DNA of 64,000 nt. It comes from Penelope pileata. Its lineage: Eukaryota; Chordata; Aves; Galliformes; Cracidae. The translations under genes were made by a program, and so were the position numbers. Shown piece after piece: positions 13,901 to 27,010 of this stretch (position 1 is its first letter; each line of letters starts with the position of its first letter). The notes under the pieces are model-generated. The model had not been told where the DNA came from. It searched no databases and was given only the letters and a program-made list of their open reading frames with translations. The DNA is taken from contig WBMW01005641.1 of NCBI GenBank assembly GCA_013396635.1, forward strand, positions 758,316 through 822,315, written 5' to 3'.

Positions 13901-15343
13901 TGTTACTAAGTTCTTTTGTTCAATTGCTGAAAGTTTAATTTTCTTGAGTTTTTCTTTTTTAGCTGTAAGACAAACTGTGAGGTACAGAACACTCAGAATA
14001 TTTTATCAGCTAGGCTTTAGGCTATTTCATCCATTGGATAGTTCTGCTTTAAAAATGTAAGGGAATATGTGAGTTGCTGTTCTCATTTGCTATTAGTAGT
14101 CTGTGCATGAAGGCCTGTATCCTCACTGAAGTCAGTACAAAGCCTCCATTGACCTCAGTGTTGCAGGATCAAACCCTTAGTCATTAGCATGTTGTAAAAA
14201 CGGCTGTTGTCCCAGCCAATTTCAATGGGCCTGGCTACAATTGTCAGTTGTTTAACCTAAAAATTAGCTTAGCAATAACAGCTGAAACTACATGTCAGGC
14301 TGTTGATACATAAGAATACTTCATACTGAGTCATCAGGAGTCTTACAATGCTCTTAGACTTTTATAATTATTAGCATTCCAGCAAGAGATTCTGAAATTC
14401 AATAAAGTTTGGAATTTCCAGGTGTGAAGGCGATTCATATTATGTAAGCTCCATTTTTTGTGTTCCTAGTCCTTTTGTTCCTTGCATAGGCATATCTAGT
14501 TGCCTTCTTTGTACAACCACAAAGCTTGCTTTTTCCTACATTCATTCACATAAATCTGTTCAAGTCATCTCTTTTAACAAACAGCACAAGGTGAGGCACA
14601 GCTGAGAAGATCAGTTTTTTGTGTTTTAATTAGTTACATTAAACTGGAGTTGATCTAAAACCAATGTGTCAGAGTCAAATGGCCAAGGTCTGGAGGCAGT
14701 GAAATCTGGACATTGCTTAGTGGTTTGCAAAATAGGTTTTATGTTTATAAATATGTTTTATTTTCTGGAGAATCCAAGATTTAAAGGATAATCTGGTTCT
14801 TGCAACTTAGGCTCTTTTTAGCTGACAGCATAACTAAGGTTTAAATTTATTTTCATTACACATGTGCAGACATGGCACATCTGTAAGAAGTAAGACATTG
14901 TTTCATGTTTACTGGCATAAAGGACATAAAAATGGAGATGAGATCAAAGCTATATGTGATGGTTTTCTTAGGAAAGCAAACCCACTTCTATTAGTTTCAG
15001 TTTCTAGCATTTTATGACAACCCCCACCCCTGTGCCAGTGTTGTGTTTCTCTGGGGATGGAGCAGAACAGAATATTAGCAAAGCAATAAAGGCAATTATT
15101 AAAAAACCACAACTCTGTGTTCTGCAGTTCAAGATCAGTTTCAGGAGAAACCTATCAGGAAAGGAACATCTCATAAGGCAGGGCACATTCATGTATGTTC
15201 ATTTTTAAAGCATTTCTACTGCAAATAACGTGGTGCAATTTCATATCATAAGTAGTATTCAAAACCTGGATGGTATACCTGGAGGTAATCCAAGTCTCCA
15301 CCCTAACCAGAATGGAATCCTTCCCTTCTCAGGAAATTTTAAT

Positions 15344-15358
15344 TAATCCAATGGATTA
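15344..15358. promoter_or_regulatory. Palindromic TAATCC-aat-GGATTA homeodomain site
   Basis: Two perfect inverted TAATCC cores, the preferred site of K50 homeodomains such as OTX, CRX and PITX, are separated by three bases. It is followed by about 260 bases of AT-rich sequence with many TAAT cores. Binding is inferred. Confidence 0.3.
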
Positions 15359-16339
15359 GGAGTCCAACTACTTTTTAAGAGGTTTGGCAATTCAATTTCT
15401 TTTAGGTATTTGAAATACATTTCTTGCTTGTTTTCATTCATTGTGGTATATCACCTATGTATTTATTTAGATATCAATTTTAATTATATTTGTTTGTGTG
15501 TAAAGGCCTATCCTGTATTTTAATAAATGCATTTATTTTTAAACCTTTGTAATAATAATCAAAATAATTGGCTAGTAGCTGACATTTATCATGCTATATT
15601 CTAATTCCTCCCTTGTTCTTTTACTCTGGTATGTGTTCAAAATAAATCATGTAATCCCTTGTAAGAGATGAGATATAGAAGAGGCAAAAAGCTTATCTTA
15701 TAATGATGAGAAAAACAATTAGGTAAAAAGCAAAAGCATTGCTAATTTGCAGCAGTCAGCTGAATACTGGAATCATTAGCTCACTCTGCAGAGGTCACAA
15801 GATTGCCATTCTATGACATAAATTCCAATTAATATGGACACTGTCTCAGTATGAAAGTAGCAGTTGACCTGAGCTGAACCCAAGTTGGATGAAAGGCTCA
15901 TTACCAGTAACAGTTAGCAAATGGAAATTTTCCTGCAAGTGCAAACTGAAAAGCAAAGTAGCATACCTTCGGAACACTGAGCAAATGCTTAATTCTGCTG
16001 CTTGTTTTCTAGGTAGAATCTGTGAATAGATAGGGGTTGTGGAATGCTTCAATCTCTTCTGACTGCAACAGCAACCTACTGAGTAGCCCACAGGAAAAAA
16101 GCAACACCCTGGTGCAATTTCTAATGCTGTCTTCAAAAATAAAACTTAGGATCTTTTCCGAACGCAAATCTTAAAAGTATTGCAGTTGATCCTTTCAAGT
16201 TACACTAAAGATTCCCTCTGACTTCAGTGAGTCTGGCTGGGGTTTATATTTCTCATTTGCTTGGGGAAGCATTAGTACTGTCAAAATGATTTTCATCACT
16301 CTGAACTGGATTAATGATACAGGGGTCATTTAGCATAAA

Positions 16340-16750
16340 ATCATAGAATAATTTTGGTTGGAAGAGACTTCTGGAGGTCATCTTGGAGGGAGTCCAACCC
16401 CTGGCTCAAAGCAGGTTCTACAAGATGGAGTTGCTGAGGTCTTTGTTTGAGATTTGAGTATGTCAGAGGTTGGAAATTCCACCTCTCTAGGCACACATTT
16501 CAATGTTTCCAGTCAAAATTTCCTGTGCTGTGACTTGTGTCCATTGTCTTTTGTTTTATCAGTAGGTGTTTCTGAGGAGAGTCTGGCTTTGTCTTTTCTC
16601 TATCCTCCTATCATGTAGAAGCTTCTATCATGAAGACAGCAGTGAAACTTGCCCTTATCTTCTTACAGCTGAACAAAGCCAACTCTCTAAGTCTGACTTC
16701 ATCATGGTGATCATCCACTGCACTTTCTCCAGCATGCTGAAGAATTACCT
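16340..16750 (-). mobile_element. CR1 LINE fragment, diverged
   Basis: Reversed tail TCATAGAATAATTTTGGTTGG, then GGTCATCTTGGAGGGAGTCC. Weaker CR1 similarity extends to about 16750 (CTGAACAAAGCCAACTCTCT). The right edge is unclear because of divergence. Confidence 0.7.
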
Positions 16751-17957
16751 TACCCAGGAAGGACAGCAGGAGGCTGCTTACATCTATTTAGGTTATAATC
16801 TATCTTGCCCATTGCTGTGTCTTCTAAAATGCTTTTTATCATCATTTAAAAACCCAGCTATGCAAAAGATCGTTTGTGACTCTGCTGATCCTCCCTGGGT
16901 TGACAGCTGTGCTGCCATACAGAGAAAACTGATGGATCCACAACAAAGCAGCGTAGTGCTTGCTCTGAAGCTTAATGTCAAGGAAAAATTGAATTCAGGA
17001 AGTGGAATAGATGGAATGTTCATCAGATCATGTATACATCTTAGATTTACATTCCTATAGATTGTAATTAGAGCTTCTTGCAGCATAGCATCCTATACAC
17101 CACCAAAGAGGAACAAGGTCATCTCTCTGACAGACCCACATCTGCCTGATTCTGGGCGGTGCAGGAAACTTTTCTTAGATGTTGGAACTAGTCAAGAGCA
17201 GTTTTAGAGCTGACTTGTTATTGGGTTTGGTTACCAACAAATGACTGTTGGAGTACCAGGTGTGCCAAACTTACCCTCTCTCCAGCAAGCCCTGTCCTTC
17301 AGTGAGTTAAGAAAGCCCCGTGCTGTGGTTTACTTCTCTGGCATCCAGGGATTTTCTCAGATGAATAATTATGTCAGCTCTCTTTTTTTGTTGTTTTGCT
17401 GGAATAGAAGCTATTTATCCACTGCATTTCCTTAGCTCTTTACCCCCTTAAGAAGTGTGCTATCTATGCAGGACTATGACTTGTGCTAACCAAGATACAG
17501 AGAAGAAAAGTCCTCAGTAGCATACTCTTATAGAGCTTCTTACATAATATCTTCATTAAAATGCCAATCACAAGTTTCTGCCAAGAGTCAAGTCAGACTG
17601 TGATGAACTTTTTAGGCTGTGTTCACTTTTGGACTTTTTGCCTGAGAAATTCCACAAGTTCACATGCTTGATTATGCAATTATTTTCTTGAATTCATTAT
17701 AAAAACCTCCATAGCCCCAAAGCTGATCTTCCTTGTAACTTGTGTTCTGGTAGTAGAAGGTCTAGAAACACAAATATCTGTGGGTTGTTATTGGTTTATT
17801 TTTGTCTTAGCAACCATTGTTTTGTTTAAGATTCTCTGATATTTCATGTTTTGCTTTGGGAAGACCAGCAGAGGGTGCCTGAGTTAGACAGCAAAACCCA
17901 TTTGCAGGTTTGCTCCAAAATCTGACAATAAAAAATAAGTTTCTTTCTTTAAAAAAG

Positions 17958-17978
17958 TTTTTTTTTTAAAAAAAAAAA
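17958..17978. repeat. T10-A11 self-complementary tract
   Basis: Ten T immediately followed by eleven A, a perfect inverted repeat with no loop, about 90 bases before a CR1 fragment. Confidence 0.95.
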
Positions 17979-18067
17979 GTAGTAAACTTTCATGTAGTGC
18001 TTTATTAAAACCAAAACATTAATGAAAATAAAGGGAAGCTAATTGATTAGGAAAATTGCACTATTAA

Positions 18068-18349
18068 GACTGTCAGGGTCTGCGGTGTTAGGACAAGGGA
18101 ATTGGTTTCAAACTCAAAGAGGGGAGATTTAGTTTGGATATAAAAAAAACATTTTTATGATGAAGGTGGTGAAGCACTGGCACAGGCTGCCCAGAGAGGT
18201 GGTGGATGCCCCATCCCTGGAGACATTCAGGGTCAGGCTGGAGCAGGCTCCAAGCACCCTGATGGAGCTGTAGGTGTCCCTGTTCATTGCAGGTTAGTTG
18301 GACCAGACGGCCTTGAAAGGTCCCTTCCAACTCTAACGATTCTGTGATG
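18068..18349 (+). mobile_element. CR1 LINE 3'-end fragment
   Basis: Forward CR1 sequence from TAGGACAAGGGAATTGG through GCACTGGCACAGGCTGCCCA to the end GGTCCCTTCCAACTC and ATTCTGTGATG. About 280 bases of the 3' end remain. Confidence 0.88.
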
Positions 18350-18679
18350 TCACAAGAGAGAAAGTTCTCCCTAGTTCCCTGCATTGGTAGGCTTTTCAAT
18401 AGCAGTGCAATGAGAGCCCACACAGAAAGTAGCCTTTCTAGAATCATTGCAACAGATTTAAGTTGAATTAATATTGTTTTATACATCTATGTATATATTT
18501 GAAAAATTACAAATGTCGAAAATGGGGCACAAATATTTCCATTGGCTTTGGTGACCTTGGAACCCAGCCCAGGATAACAGACACAGAACAGCGATCTGAG
18601 AATCAGAATGTAAATATCAGATAATGCCTTCCTCTTCACCATCACAAGAGGTTTCTTCCATATCAAGAAAAAAAGTAGC

Positions 18680-18697
18680 TTTTTTTTTTTTTTTTTT
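18680..18697. repeat. T18 homopolymer
   Basis: Eighteen consecutive T. Comparable runs occur at 41873-41891 (T19), 47292-47308 (T17) and 59401-59414 (T14). None is attached to a recognisable SINE. Confidence 0.95.
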
Positions 18698-19156
18698 AAG
18701 AGAAAAACATGAAATATTTACTTTCCTTCACTTACCCAGATTTGACACAGTATGTTCAGGTATGTCCCACCCTTATCTGTATCTAGTCCTCTGTGAAAAA
18801 GTCATTCATTTATTTGTATCTTGACTTCTAACGTTTCCTTTTGAGTCATTGTGAGGAATTACATAGTAGCAATGTCACAAAAACAAAGTAGCATTATCAT
18901 CAGAGGTAATTTTGTTCAGTTAACCTGAACATGTTCTGTGTTTTCTGCATTTGTATAAACATCGATGATTTAGTCACAACTCTCAGTGTAAGCCAAAGCA
19001 AGTGTGTTATGACAAGTAAATGGATAATACAACGTAAGGACTCTGGGTTCTCTTAGTGTCCTGCCACACTAAACAAATCTTATCTTCATATTTTAATTAT
19101 CTTCATAGAAATGGCCCATCTCTTGGAGAAAAGACTGGAGTTTTCGTACATTTCTC

Positions 19157-19202
19157 TTTTTATTATGATGTGATTTTATTATGATTTTTATTATGATGTG
19201 AA
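19157..19202. repeat. Short tandem repeat of TTTTATTATGAT
   Basis: Three adjacent imperfect copies of TTTTATTATGAT, two of them followed by GTGA. AT-rich minisatellite-like slippage product. Confidence 0.85.
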
Positions 19203-21514
19203 GCTTAGAAGAAGAGAAGGGCCAAGCATAGCTGCAGCTGGCCAGGATCACTGCATTGTTTTGTAGCTTCAAACACAAGTGTCACACTGGGTAGAAAGTA
19301 GAAAACTTGTCTAGCTGCTTATATTGAGAAAATCCTTCTCAGTATGGATGCCATCTCAGAGGATGCCGCAAAAAATCAGTGACAACAAGAGGAGTCATCT
19401 ACTTCTGTGTCCATAGATGCTTCCTATTGGTCCTGGTTGCCACTGTGTATTTTTCTATGACTATTTTGTATTTTTCAGTGACACTCTGTTGTTTTCAGAT
19501 GTTTTGTTTGCTACATATTTTTATTTCTGAGGGAGAAAGCAACCAGTTAGAGGAAGAAGAGAGAAGCAAGGAGTGGTTTATAGTTTCACCTGTTTAAGGC
19601 AGGGTTTGCTTAAATAAATGGTTGCAAAGATTTGTGTAACCATCTTTGCTATGTCTCTGCTAGTAAGTGAAACAGCCTGGTGACTTCCTGGTCCTGAGGC
19701 CATTGGGCCAGACCTGGCTTGTGTCTATAGCTGATGACCCTAAGACATTGTTTGGGAGAGTGTGTGTGAGCAAACCAAACTGTGAACCATGAGTTTAAAA
19801 ATATGGATGGTCATGTGCCAGTGCATAGCTCCATACCTTGGCCCTGTTGGCTTACTGGTATAGGCATAACCATACCTGGAACAGGCAAAAAAAGTGATTT
19901 CTTTAGTTTACCATTTGTTGCTTGGGGATAGGTTGTACTAAACTGTGATGCAGTGGCCAAGAAGACAGTATCAACAGTTCTAATTATGCTTTTAAAAATG
20001 AGTGGAAGACACAGTAGTACAACTTGCCCTATTTAGAACTGGCTTGCATTTATAGACTCCAAGTTTTAAACGGATGGGAGTTCACACACAAAACCTAAAC
20101 AAACTGAAATGAAATAGATGGAAGGAAGAAGTAAAACTATGGAGACATTTGAAGGAAAAAAAAGATGTATGTTATTTCCTCCAGTCTCTCTTTATGTGGC
20201 CAGAGTAGGGAGAAGGGGCTGTGTGTGACAAAACATGAAGGTTGAACAACATGCTAAAGCTAAAATGAGAAGATGTGAGGGTAGCTAGGAATGAAGAGGC
20301 TTAAATGCACAAAAAAGACTTGAACTCAAGAAGCTCATTCTAGTGCAGGAAAGAGAGAGTTTGTGCTTTTTGTAATGGAAACACTAAGAGCAGAAACACC
20401 TCAAATTAGTGTCAGAACAAAATGATTCCTTCCATTTCAGTGGTTCAAATGGATGCCCCTTACACTGGGTATATTTTAAAGTTTTCAGTAAATTTTATTA
20501 CATAAGAAAGAACATATTCTTAAATAAAAACTTGCAGCTAAAACAGATATAAATCAGAAGGTGTGGAAAAAGTGGATATATCCACTGTCTGACCATACAG
20601 ATTTATGTAGGAAATATTTTCAGCACTCAGTTGCATTTACATGGGGGGGTCTTTGCTTTGATGCATATTTGTTTGTGTCCTCTTCTAGCAACACTGAGCC
20701 ATATGGAATAGGCAATATTCTGAAGCAAACAGCATGGAGTCAAAACTGGCCTTATTTCACTTGCACTCATTTGATGACGGACTCTCCCTCAAATTTTGTT
20801 TTCTCGAACAAAGCAAAGAGCTTTTGTCTGTAGAAGTTGTTCTGTTTTGCTCAAAGTGGAAGAGGGAATACTGGGAAAGGGAATACAGTGCTGCTCTGTT
20901 TTATGCTATTCATTTTAATGTTACTGTACCTGCATAAATAATTTAGTGAAGCAAGAGCATTTTTCAAATTTGTGTTTTACAGAGACGCTGAAGTAATCTC
21001 AGCTAATTGCACTGGAGCTTTATTTACTATAACATGGATCAAAGAAATTGCATCACAGTGCTGTGGAAAATGCTCACACCCATGCTCACAGTGTTATTCC
21101 CAGGGCTGGCAACAAGTCATCTGAGGCCCCCTGGTGAACAGTCAAAGAGGAAGCACTTCACCCATAAATCTGTGAAAAGTTTACTCACTTTATACTGAAG
21201 TTCTCTTGGCAGTGTTGGGTAGTCAGACCTGCTGGAACCTGCTTCATTTACACTTAACAAAGAAAGTGGTTTCAGACCTTTGAAAGAAAGGAGAGATCCA
21301 CTATGTAGGAAAAGGTAGGCTGGAAAAAATTGGCACCACCTCGGACAACTAACAATGGATATAACTGTCAGACAGAAGGCATACAGAATGGGAGGCTTAA
21401 ACACACTAACCCATAAGCCCTGCACATCTTCTCTCTGTGTTGTTGGCTGTAACCCATGCTTAAAGCAACCTAACTGCTCTCACCTACTATAGTATACTGT
21501 ATGCTGTGACTATA

Positions 21515-21593
21515 GTGGGAAGTGTCCCTGCCCATGGCAAGGGGGTTGGAACTGGATGATCCTTCAGGTCCCTTCCAATTCTGTGATTCTAAT
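21515..21593 (+). mobile_element. CR1 LINE 3'-tip fragment
   Basis: Forward CR1 end: GGTTGGAACTGGATGATCC, CAGGTCCCTTCCAATTC and TGTGATTCTA. Only about 80 bases remain. Confidence 0.82.
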
Positions 21594-24500
21594 ATTTGTT
21601 GATGACTGGCTCTGCCTTAGTTTTTCCACTTCCAAGTCTATAAACATGAAGTCTTTGATCTACCTAGAATGAAACAGAGAGGAATGCAGTTAATGGAGCC
21701 AGCAGAGAATGTGCTGCATTTGAAGAGAATAGAATATGGATGTTTAAGTCTTCAGAGTTTGAGACCACTTATTTATGTAATTACGTAAGGATTAAAAGAC
21801 CCAACTCTAGGCAGTGTGTATAAAAATTCTGATTCCTTTTATAAAAATTATTTCCTTGTGTAATAAGCCAGCCATTACTCAATGGAAATAATTTCACATA
21901 ATCTTGATCTGTCATCATGGCAGTGCCTATAGTATTGGACATATTCAGGTAATATATCATAAGAATTAGAAAGCACTGTGAGTCTTTTACAGCGAACCTA
22001 GAAAAAAAATGTTAAGTATCACAGTTATTAATAATTTGGTAGTAGGTCAAAATTCGTTCTTTTTTAGAAATATAACCAACTTCTAATGATGTCTTGTGAA
22101 CTGTAGAACTTGGCTAGATCACCTGAACCTAAGGAATATGTATAATTCACTGCTGCAAAACAAAACTACTTCCTAAAATTAAACAGCTTAATCGTATTAC
22201 TGTTATAGGTCTATCTTCAGAAAAAAATAAAAAAATTAAGCATATACTTTACAGAATACGTCCCACTGAAACCAAAGACATGTAAGTGCATGCATCTTGT
22301 TTAAAAGATAGCTGAGTGCTTTGCTGAGTAAGGATGGGTTGAAACTGGTGCTGAAGAGCCTTGCCAACTGTGGTTTAAATAATATCCATCCAGACCTCCC
22401 CCTAATGCACTGCTTGCAACATGTACATTGATATTCCTTAGCCATCACAGGAGGATTTAAGGGAGTCTGGCACATCACTTACTCGTTTCTTTTGTGCAGC
22501 TGAAACTTGCACATTTTATGCACTATTCAAGCTGTTTCATCTCCAGCACTGAAAGCACAACATCCATCTTACTTCTGCTGAAGTCAGTGGAAACCCTGAA
22601 GAAAGATGAATGTTGATCTAAGTTTGTAACAGGACAAAGAAACAGCTACAAGAACTGGAATATTGGTATCTACAGCATGAATAAACCATTTCTGTAACAG
22701 TATCAGGGAGAAAAACCAAGATGATAAAATCAGTGTGAGAACAGATGTTAAGTAAGGTGCAAAACGATGGGATCCTGGGCAGGACAAAGAGAACAAGGGG
22801 TTGTCATCCTCCCCAGTGTGAAGGGAAAAGCCCAGCCAGTCGTACTTGGGTGTGTTGACTTGGTACTATGTAAGAAATCCATATACACCCTGATGATATA
22901 TTCTGTCTGATATGCATGTTTATGAGCTTTTATCTAATAGGTTTATGCATTGCATAACTTTGTTCTAAAACTGGATGATTTTTTGATGCTATTTCTGAAA
23001 TTCATTCCATTCTTCTCTGGCTATGGGTTACAATACAGCTATTGCAAATACAGCTAGAATATGAAATCACTATAGGTTACTCGTCTTAAAAGTTCTAGTA
23101 TGGTAGGCAGATAACTGTAAGAGAAATCTCATATATTCTTAGCGTTGAATTCACATCATTCTGATTTTTCCTTTTACTCTTTTTGTTCCCAACAGTTCTA
23201 ATGCTATAAATACTGTCACACAGAAAAAGCTGCGTAGGTACTAAATAGAAAGCCCTACAAAAATAGGTCTAATTGGAATCAGAAAGCTGAAGAGGACTAT
23301 TAGAGTTCCACATTTTCAGTCTACTGACACAATTTTCTTCTCAATTTAGCAGCATTAATAATATTGTACATTTATTATTCATTAGTAGAGATCACTTGAG
23401 AGTTTGTATCATTGCACTTGTGCACAAGGTCTCCTTAATACTGCACAATCACAGAATAAAAATATATACAGAAGAAGCAATCTAGTCAAATGTATATTTC
23501 TGTCCTCCTGTTTTGGAGACAAACGGCATCTGATTTTGCTTTTATTTATGTTGTGTGTCAATATCATTGGGGTAACTTTCAAGAATAGTGCATGTTATCA
23601 TGTTATGTTCAGACTTTAATTGATTTGTTATCTGCTACCACAGAGTCAACACATGGACCCTCACCAAGGTTCACAGCAGGATGTGGAGCAAGACTGTGAC
23701 CTCCTGTATGGGTAACTATTTGTTTTGTTTTCAGAGCCATATATGCTTCAGCCTTGCATTGGTTCTTGAACTTCACTACCACAGCTGAGTACTTATAGAT
23801 AATAGAACGTTTACTGGACTCCTAAGTGTCATCTGTATAAATCACAGCATAAGTACAACAGAGTTGTCATTCATGCTCTTGATGTACAGGTTGACTTTGG
23901 TAGATCGAGTCTTTAATCCTCAGCCACACTTTTAAAAACTGTTAGCAGTAATGGCTTTTTCAGAAAGTGAAAATTAGCTTCTCATGTGGAAACTGAGCTC
24001 CAGCCTTAGAAATATTTTTGGTTTTCCTTGAGAACTTAGAGTTGGTCAAATCCAAGGGCTTTGTTATGACGTGATCCTTTATGAGATGTTTCATTTTGCT
24101 TTGGTACTTTGTCATACAGTTTTTCTCTAAGCAGTTGCCAGCTCTGAAGCAACAAAATGAGTGTATGTTACTGTCAACATTTAAAGTTGTACTTCCAGAA
24201 AGGAAAGCCAGAGCACCACTGGCCATCGAGGTGAGACTGGAAGCCTGGCGTGATGCAGATTGTTTACAGAAGTCATAGATAAAAGCCACACACTGTGGTA
24301 GCTCTACTGCTTTTTAGCTGGTGAGGATCTCTGAAGAAATTTTTTTAATAGACTCATAATTTCTTAAGCATATTTATCTATCATTAGTATTGTGATTCTA
24401 TGATTATCTTAATGAGATGAGCATATTTAGTTTTCTTAAGTTGGAAAACTGCAAGAATAGACATTACCTTGCAAAGAACCTTGTACAGGACCTTGTACCT

Positions 24501-25241
24501 TCCTCCAAGGCTCAGTCTGACACTGAGCAAGCAGTCCATGCCTGTCTTTGTAACCTTGGGGACAGGCAGTAGAATCTTCACTGATTGTGACATGGCAGAT
24601 GTACAAAAGCATAAAAACTCTGTAGATCTTTTTTCTTTTTTAAGGGTCAAAGCACAGAATTACATGATAAATTCTCACCACCAATCACAAGATGCTGGGA
24701 CCTCCTGCACATCCTTTCAGTACTCAGCCTGAGCCACTGTATACCTGTCTCTTTTGGGGATAACCAGGAGAACCCCACTAGGAATATATTGTGCAGGTGT
24801 AGCTGTCCCATGCTGTGTCTTCTGAAAGATCATGGCCTTAGATAATGTTGGCAGCACTGCCAGTGCGTCCTGCTGAGCAGCTGTCCTGCCTGTCCTGCAC
24901 AAGCTCTGCATGCATTCGTGTCATGGGTCTGGCAAGGAGGCAGAAAATACTGGGGTTTCCCTTTTTATATCTGTGCCTCATGCTGCCAAAGGCTTTAAAA
25001 CACAAAGGTAGTAACATGAATTTTCAAGATCTGCATGTAAGCACTAGCAAATCTATGGTGAAAAGCTATAGACGAGTGAGGTGCTAAAATGCCATTGTCT
25101 GGCACTTGTGGACATCCTGCACTGCAAGATTCAGAGCCCAGGGCTTAACCTCAAGGTTCAAAGTGTTGGCCAGAGTGTGCAGTGTTTGCTGGGCAGTCAT
25201 AGCAGTGGGAGGCCTGGCCAAGAGCAGAATTACTGCAGAGG

Positions 25242-26465
25242 TCATAGAATCACAGAATGGCTTGGGTTGGCAGAGACCTTAAAGGCCATCCAGTTCCAAC
25301 CCCCCTGCTGTGGGCTGGCTGCCACCCACCAGATGAGGCTGCCCAGGGCCCCATCTAACCTGGCCTTGGGCACCTCCAGCGATGGGGCACCCACAGCTCT
25401 CTGGGCAGCCTGTGCCTGTGCCTCACCACTCTCTGAGTAAAGAATTTCTTCCTAACATCTAACCTAAATCTCTCCTCTATTAGTTTAAAGCTGTTCCCCC
25501 TTGTCATATCACTATCAGACCATATAAAAAGTAGGTCTTCCTCCTGTTTATAAGCTCCCCTCAAGTACAGGAAGGCTGCAGTGAGGTCTCCCTGGAGCCT
25601 GCTCTTCTCCAGGCCCAGCTCCCTCAACCTTTCTCCATAAGAGGTGCTCCAGCCCTCTGAGCATCTTTGGATGCAGCACTCCAGATGGGGCCTCACGAGG
25701 GCAGAGTAAAGGGGGACAATCACTTCCCTCTCCCGGCTGCACCCCTCCGTTGGTGCAGCCCAGGATGCAGTTGGCCTTCCGAACTGCAAGCACACACTGC
25801 TGGCTCATGTCCAGCTTTTCTTCCACTGGGACCCCCAAGTTCTCTGCAGGGCTGCTCTCACGGACTTCTCACAGTCTGTACTCATATCTGGGACTTCCCT
25901 GACCCAAGTGCAACACCTTGCCTGTGGCCTTGTTGAACCTCATTACATTCCCATGGGCCCACTTTTCAAGCCTGTCCAGGCCTCTCTGGATGGCATCCAT
26001 TTCTTCTGTTGTGTCAACTGCAGCACTCAGCTTGGTGTCATCAACAAACTGCTGAGGGTGTACTCAATCCTAATGTCTATGTCATTGATAAAGATGTTGA
26101 AGAGCACCGGTCCCACATGTCCTAGGGGACACGCTCATGACCAGCCTCCACCTGGACATAGAGCCATTCACCACAACCCTCTGGCTGCGACCTTCCAACC
26201 AACTCTTTATCCACCAGACAGTCCACCCTTCAAACCCATATCTCTCCAATGCAGAGATAAGGACATGGTGCGGTACCATGGCAGAGGCCTTGCACAAGCC
26301 CATGGCAGTTCAGCGGGGAGCCACTGGGCAGCCTGAGGGGAAGAGGCATGGCGGTGTCCCCTGGAGGTTCTTGAGATGGGCTCTGGGTTTTCATCTCCAC
26401 GCATAGAAGTCCAACCACCCTGGGCATACACCCCAGCGCTTGTGGACACGTTGGAACTAAGGGTT
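25242..26465 (-). mobile_element. CR1 LINE copy with reverse-transcriptase remnant
   Basis: About 1.2 kb on the minus strand, beginning at the reversed tail CATAGAATCACAGAATGG. Minus-strand translation shows CR1 reverse-transcriptase pieces: ERYGFEGWTVWWIKSWLEGR and RVVVNGSMSRW at 26082-26303, and MSQQC and ANCILGC at 25548-25838. The frame is broken by shifts and the 5' end is missing, so it is dead. It ends about 300 bases before the DHRS7 start codon. Confidence 0.9.
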
Positions 26466-26479
26466 GTGGCAGCCAGCGC

Positions 26480-27010
26480 TGTTTATAACACACACAAAGC
26501 CAGAAGGCCCTCTGCTCCCCTCGGGGTCACGTTAACTGGGGAAAAAGGGCCCCGCTCCCAGAAAGCGACCTTCACCCCGCCACGTGCACGGCCTCTGCCC
26601 CACAAACAGCCGCAGCCTTGACCGCCCCAAGAGCGGGGCCGGCCGGGAGAAGGGGAGGCGAGGGGCGGGGAGGAGGAGGCCGGCGCTGGCTCCAGGAGCG
26701 GGGGCGGCTCCCGCCTCGCCGGGGCCCTCATAAAGGGGAGGCAGCGGGCGGCGGCCGCTGGCGGCCATGTCGTGCTTGTGCGCGCTGCTGGCGGGCGGTG
26801 CCCTCCTGGCGCTGCTGGTGCAGCTGTTCCGCTGGCTGAGGGCCGACGGCGACCTCACGCTGCTGTGGGCCGAGTGGTGGGGGAAGAAGCCAGGTAAACC
26901 TGCAGCCCCCGCCGGGAGGGAGGCAGGCAGCGGGGCTCTGGGGGTGGTGGTATCGCCGGGGGAGGGCGTTAGGCACTCTGTGAGGGGAAGGAAGGCGGCA
27001 GGGTGAGGGG
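26480..27010 (+). promoter_or_regulatory. DHRS7: DHRS7 CpG-island promoter
   Basis: An abrupt rise in GC and CpG surrounds the start codon at 26767. A GC box GGGGCGGGG (26662-26670) and a CATAAAGG element near 26729 sit just upstream. Transcription probably starts between the GC box and the ATG; the exact site is not visible. The island begins directly after a CR1 remnant. Confidence 0.8.
26767..26893 (+). CDS. DHRS7: DHRS7 coding exon 1
   Basis: Encodes residues 1-42 plus one base of codon 43. It holds the leucine/alanine-rich signal anchor and the conserved RADGDLTLLWAEW stretch found in vertebrate DHRS7. The donor is CCAG|GTAAAC. The exon lies inside a CpG island, and GCGGCCATG gives a fair initiation context. 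Confidence 0.94.

Larger units (their letters stand above)
9325..26479. other. Intergenic region between the PPM1A-side promoter and DHRS7
   Basis: No conserved coding exon is found. It holds CR1 fragments near 10.7, 16.3, 18.1, 21.5 and 25.2-26.5 kb, short homopolymers, and an AT-rich block around 15.34-15.62 kb with homeodomain-like sites. Longer open frames here, such as 164 codons at 16566-17060, fall largely in CR1-derived sequence. Confidence 0.7.

Noticed and set aside
16566..17060. 164-codon open frame
   Set aside because: Its first part lies in diverged CR1 sequence; the peptide matches no family and has no gene-like context.
25355..26493. Several overlapping open frames just upstream of DHRS7
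   Set aside because: Explained by the CR1 copy on the minus strand; the peptides are pieces of its polymerase or shadows of it.
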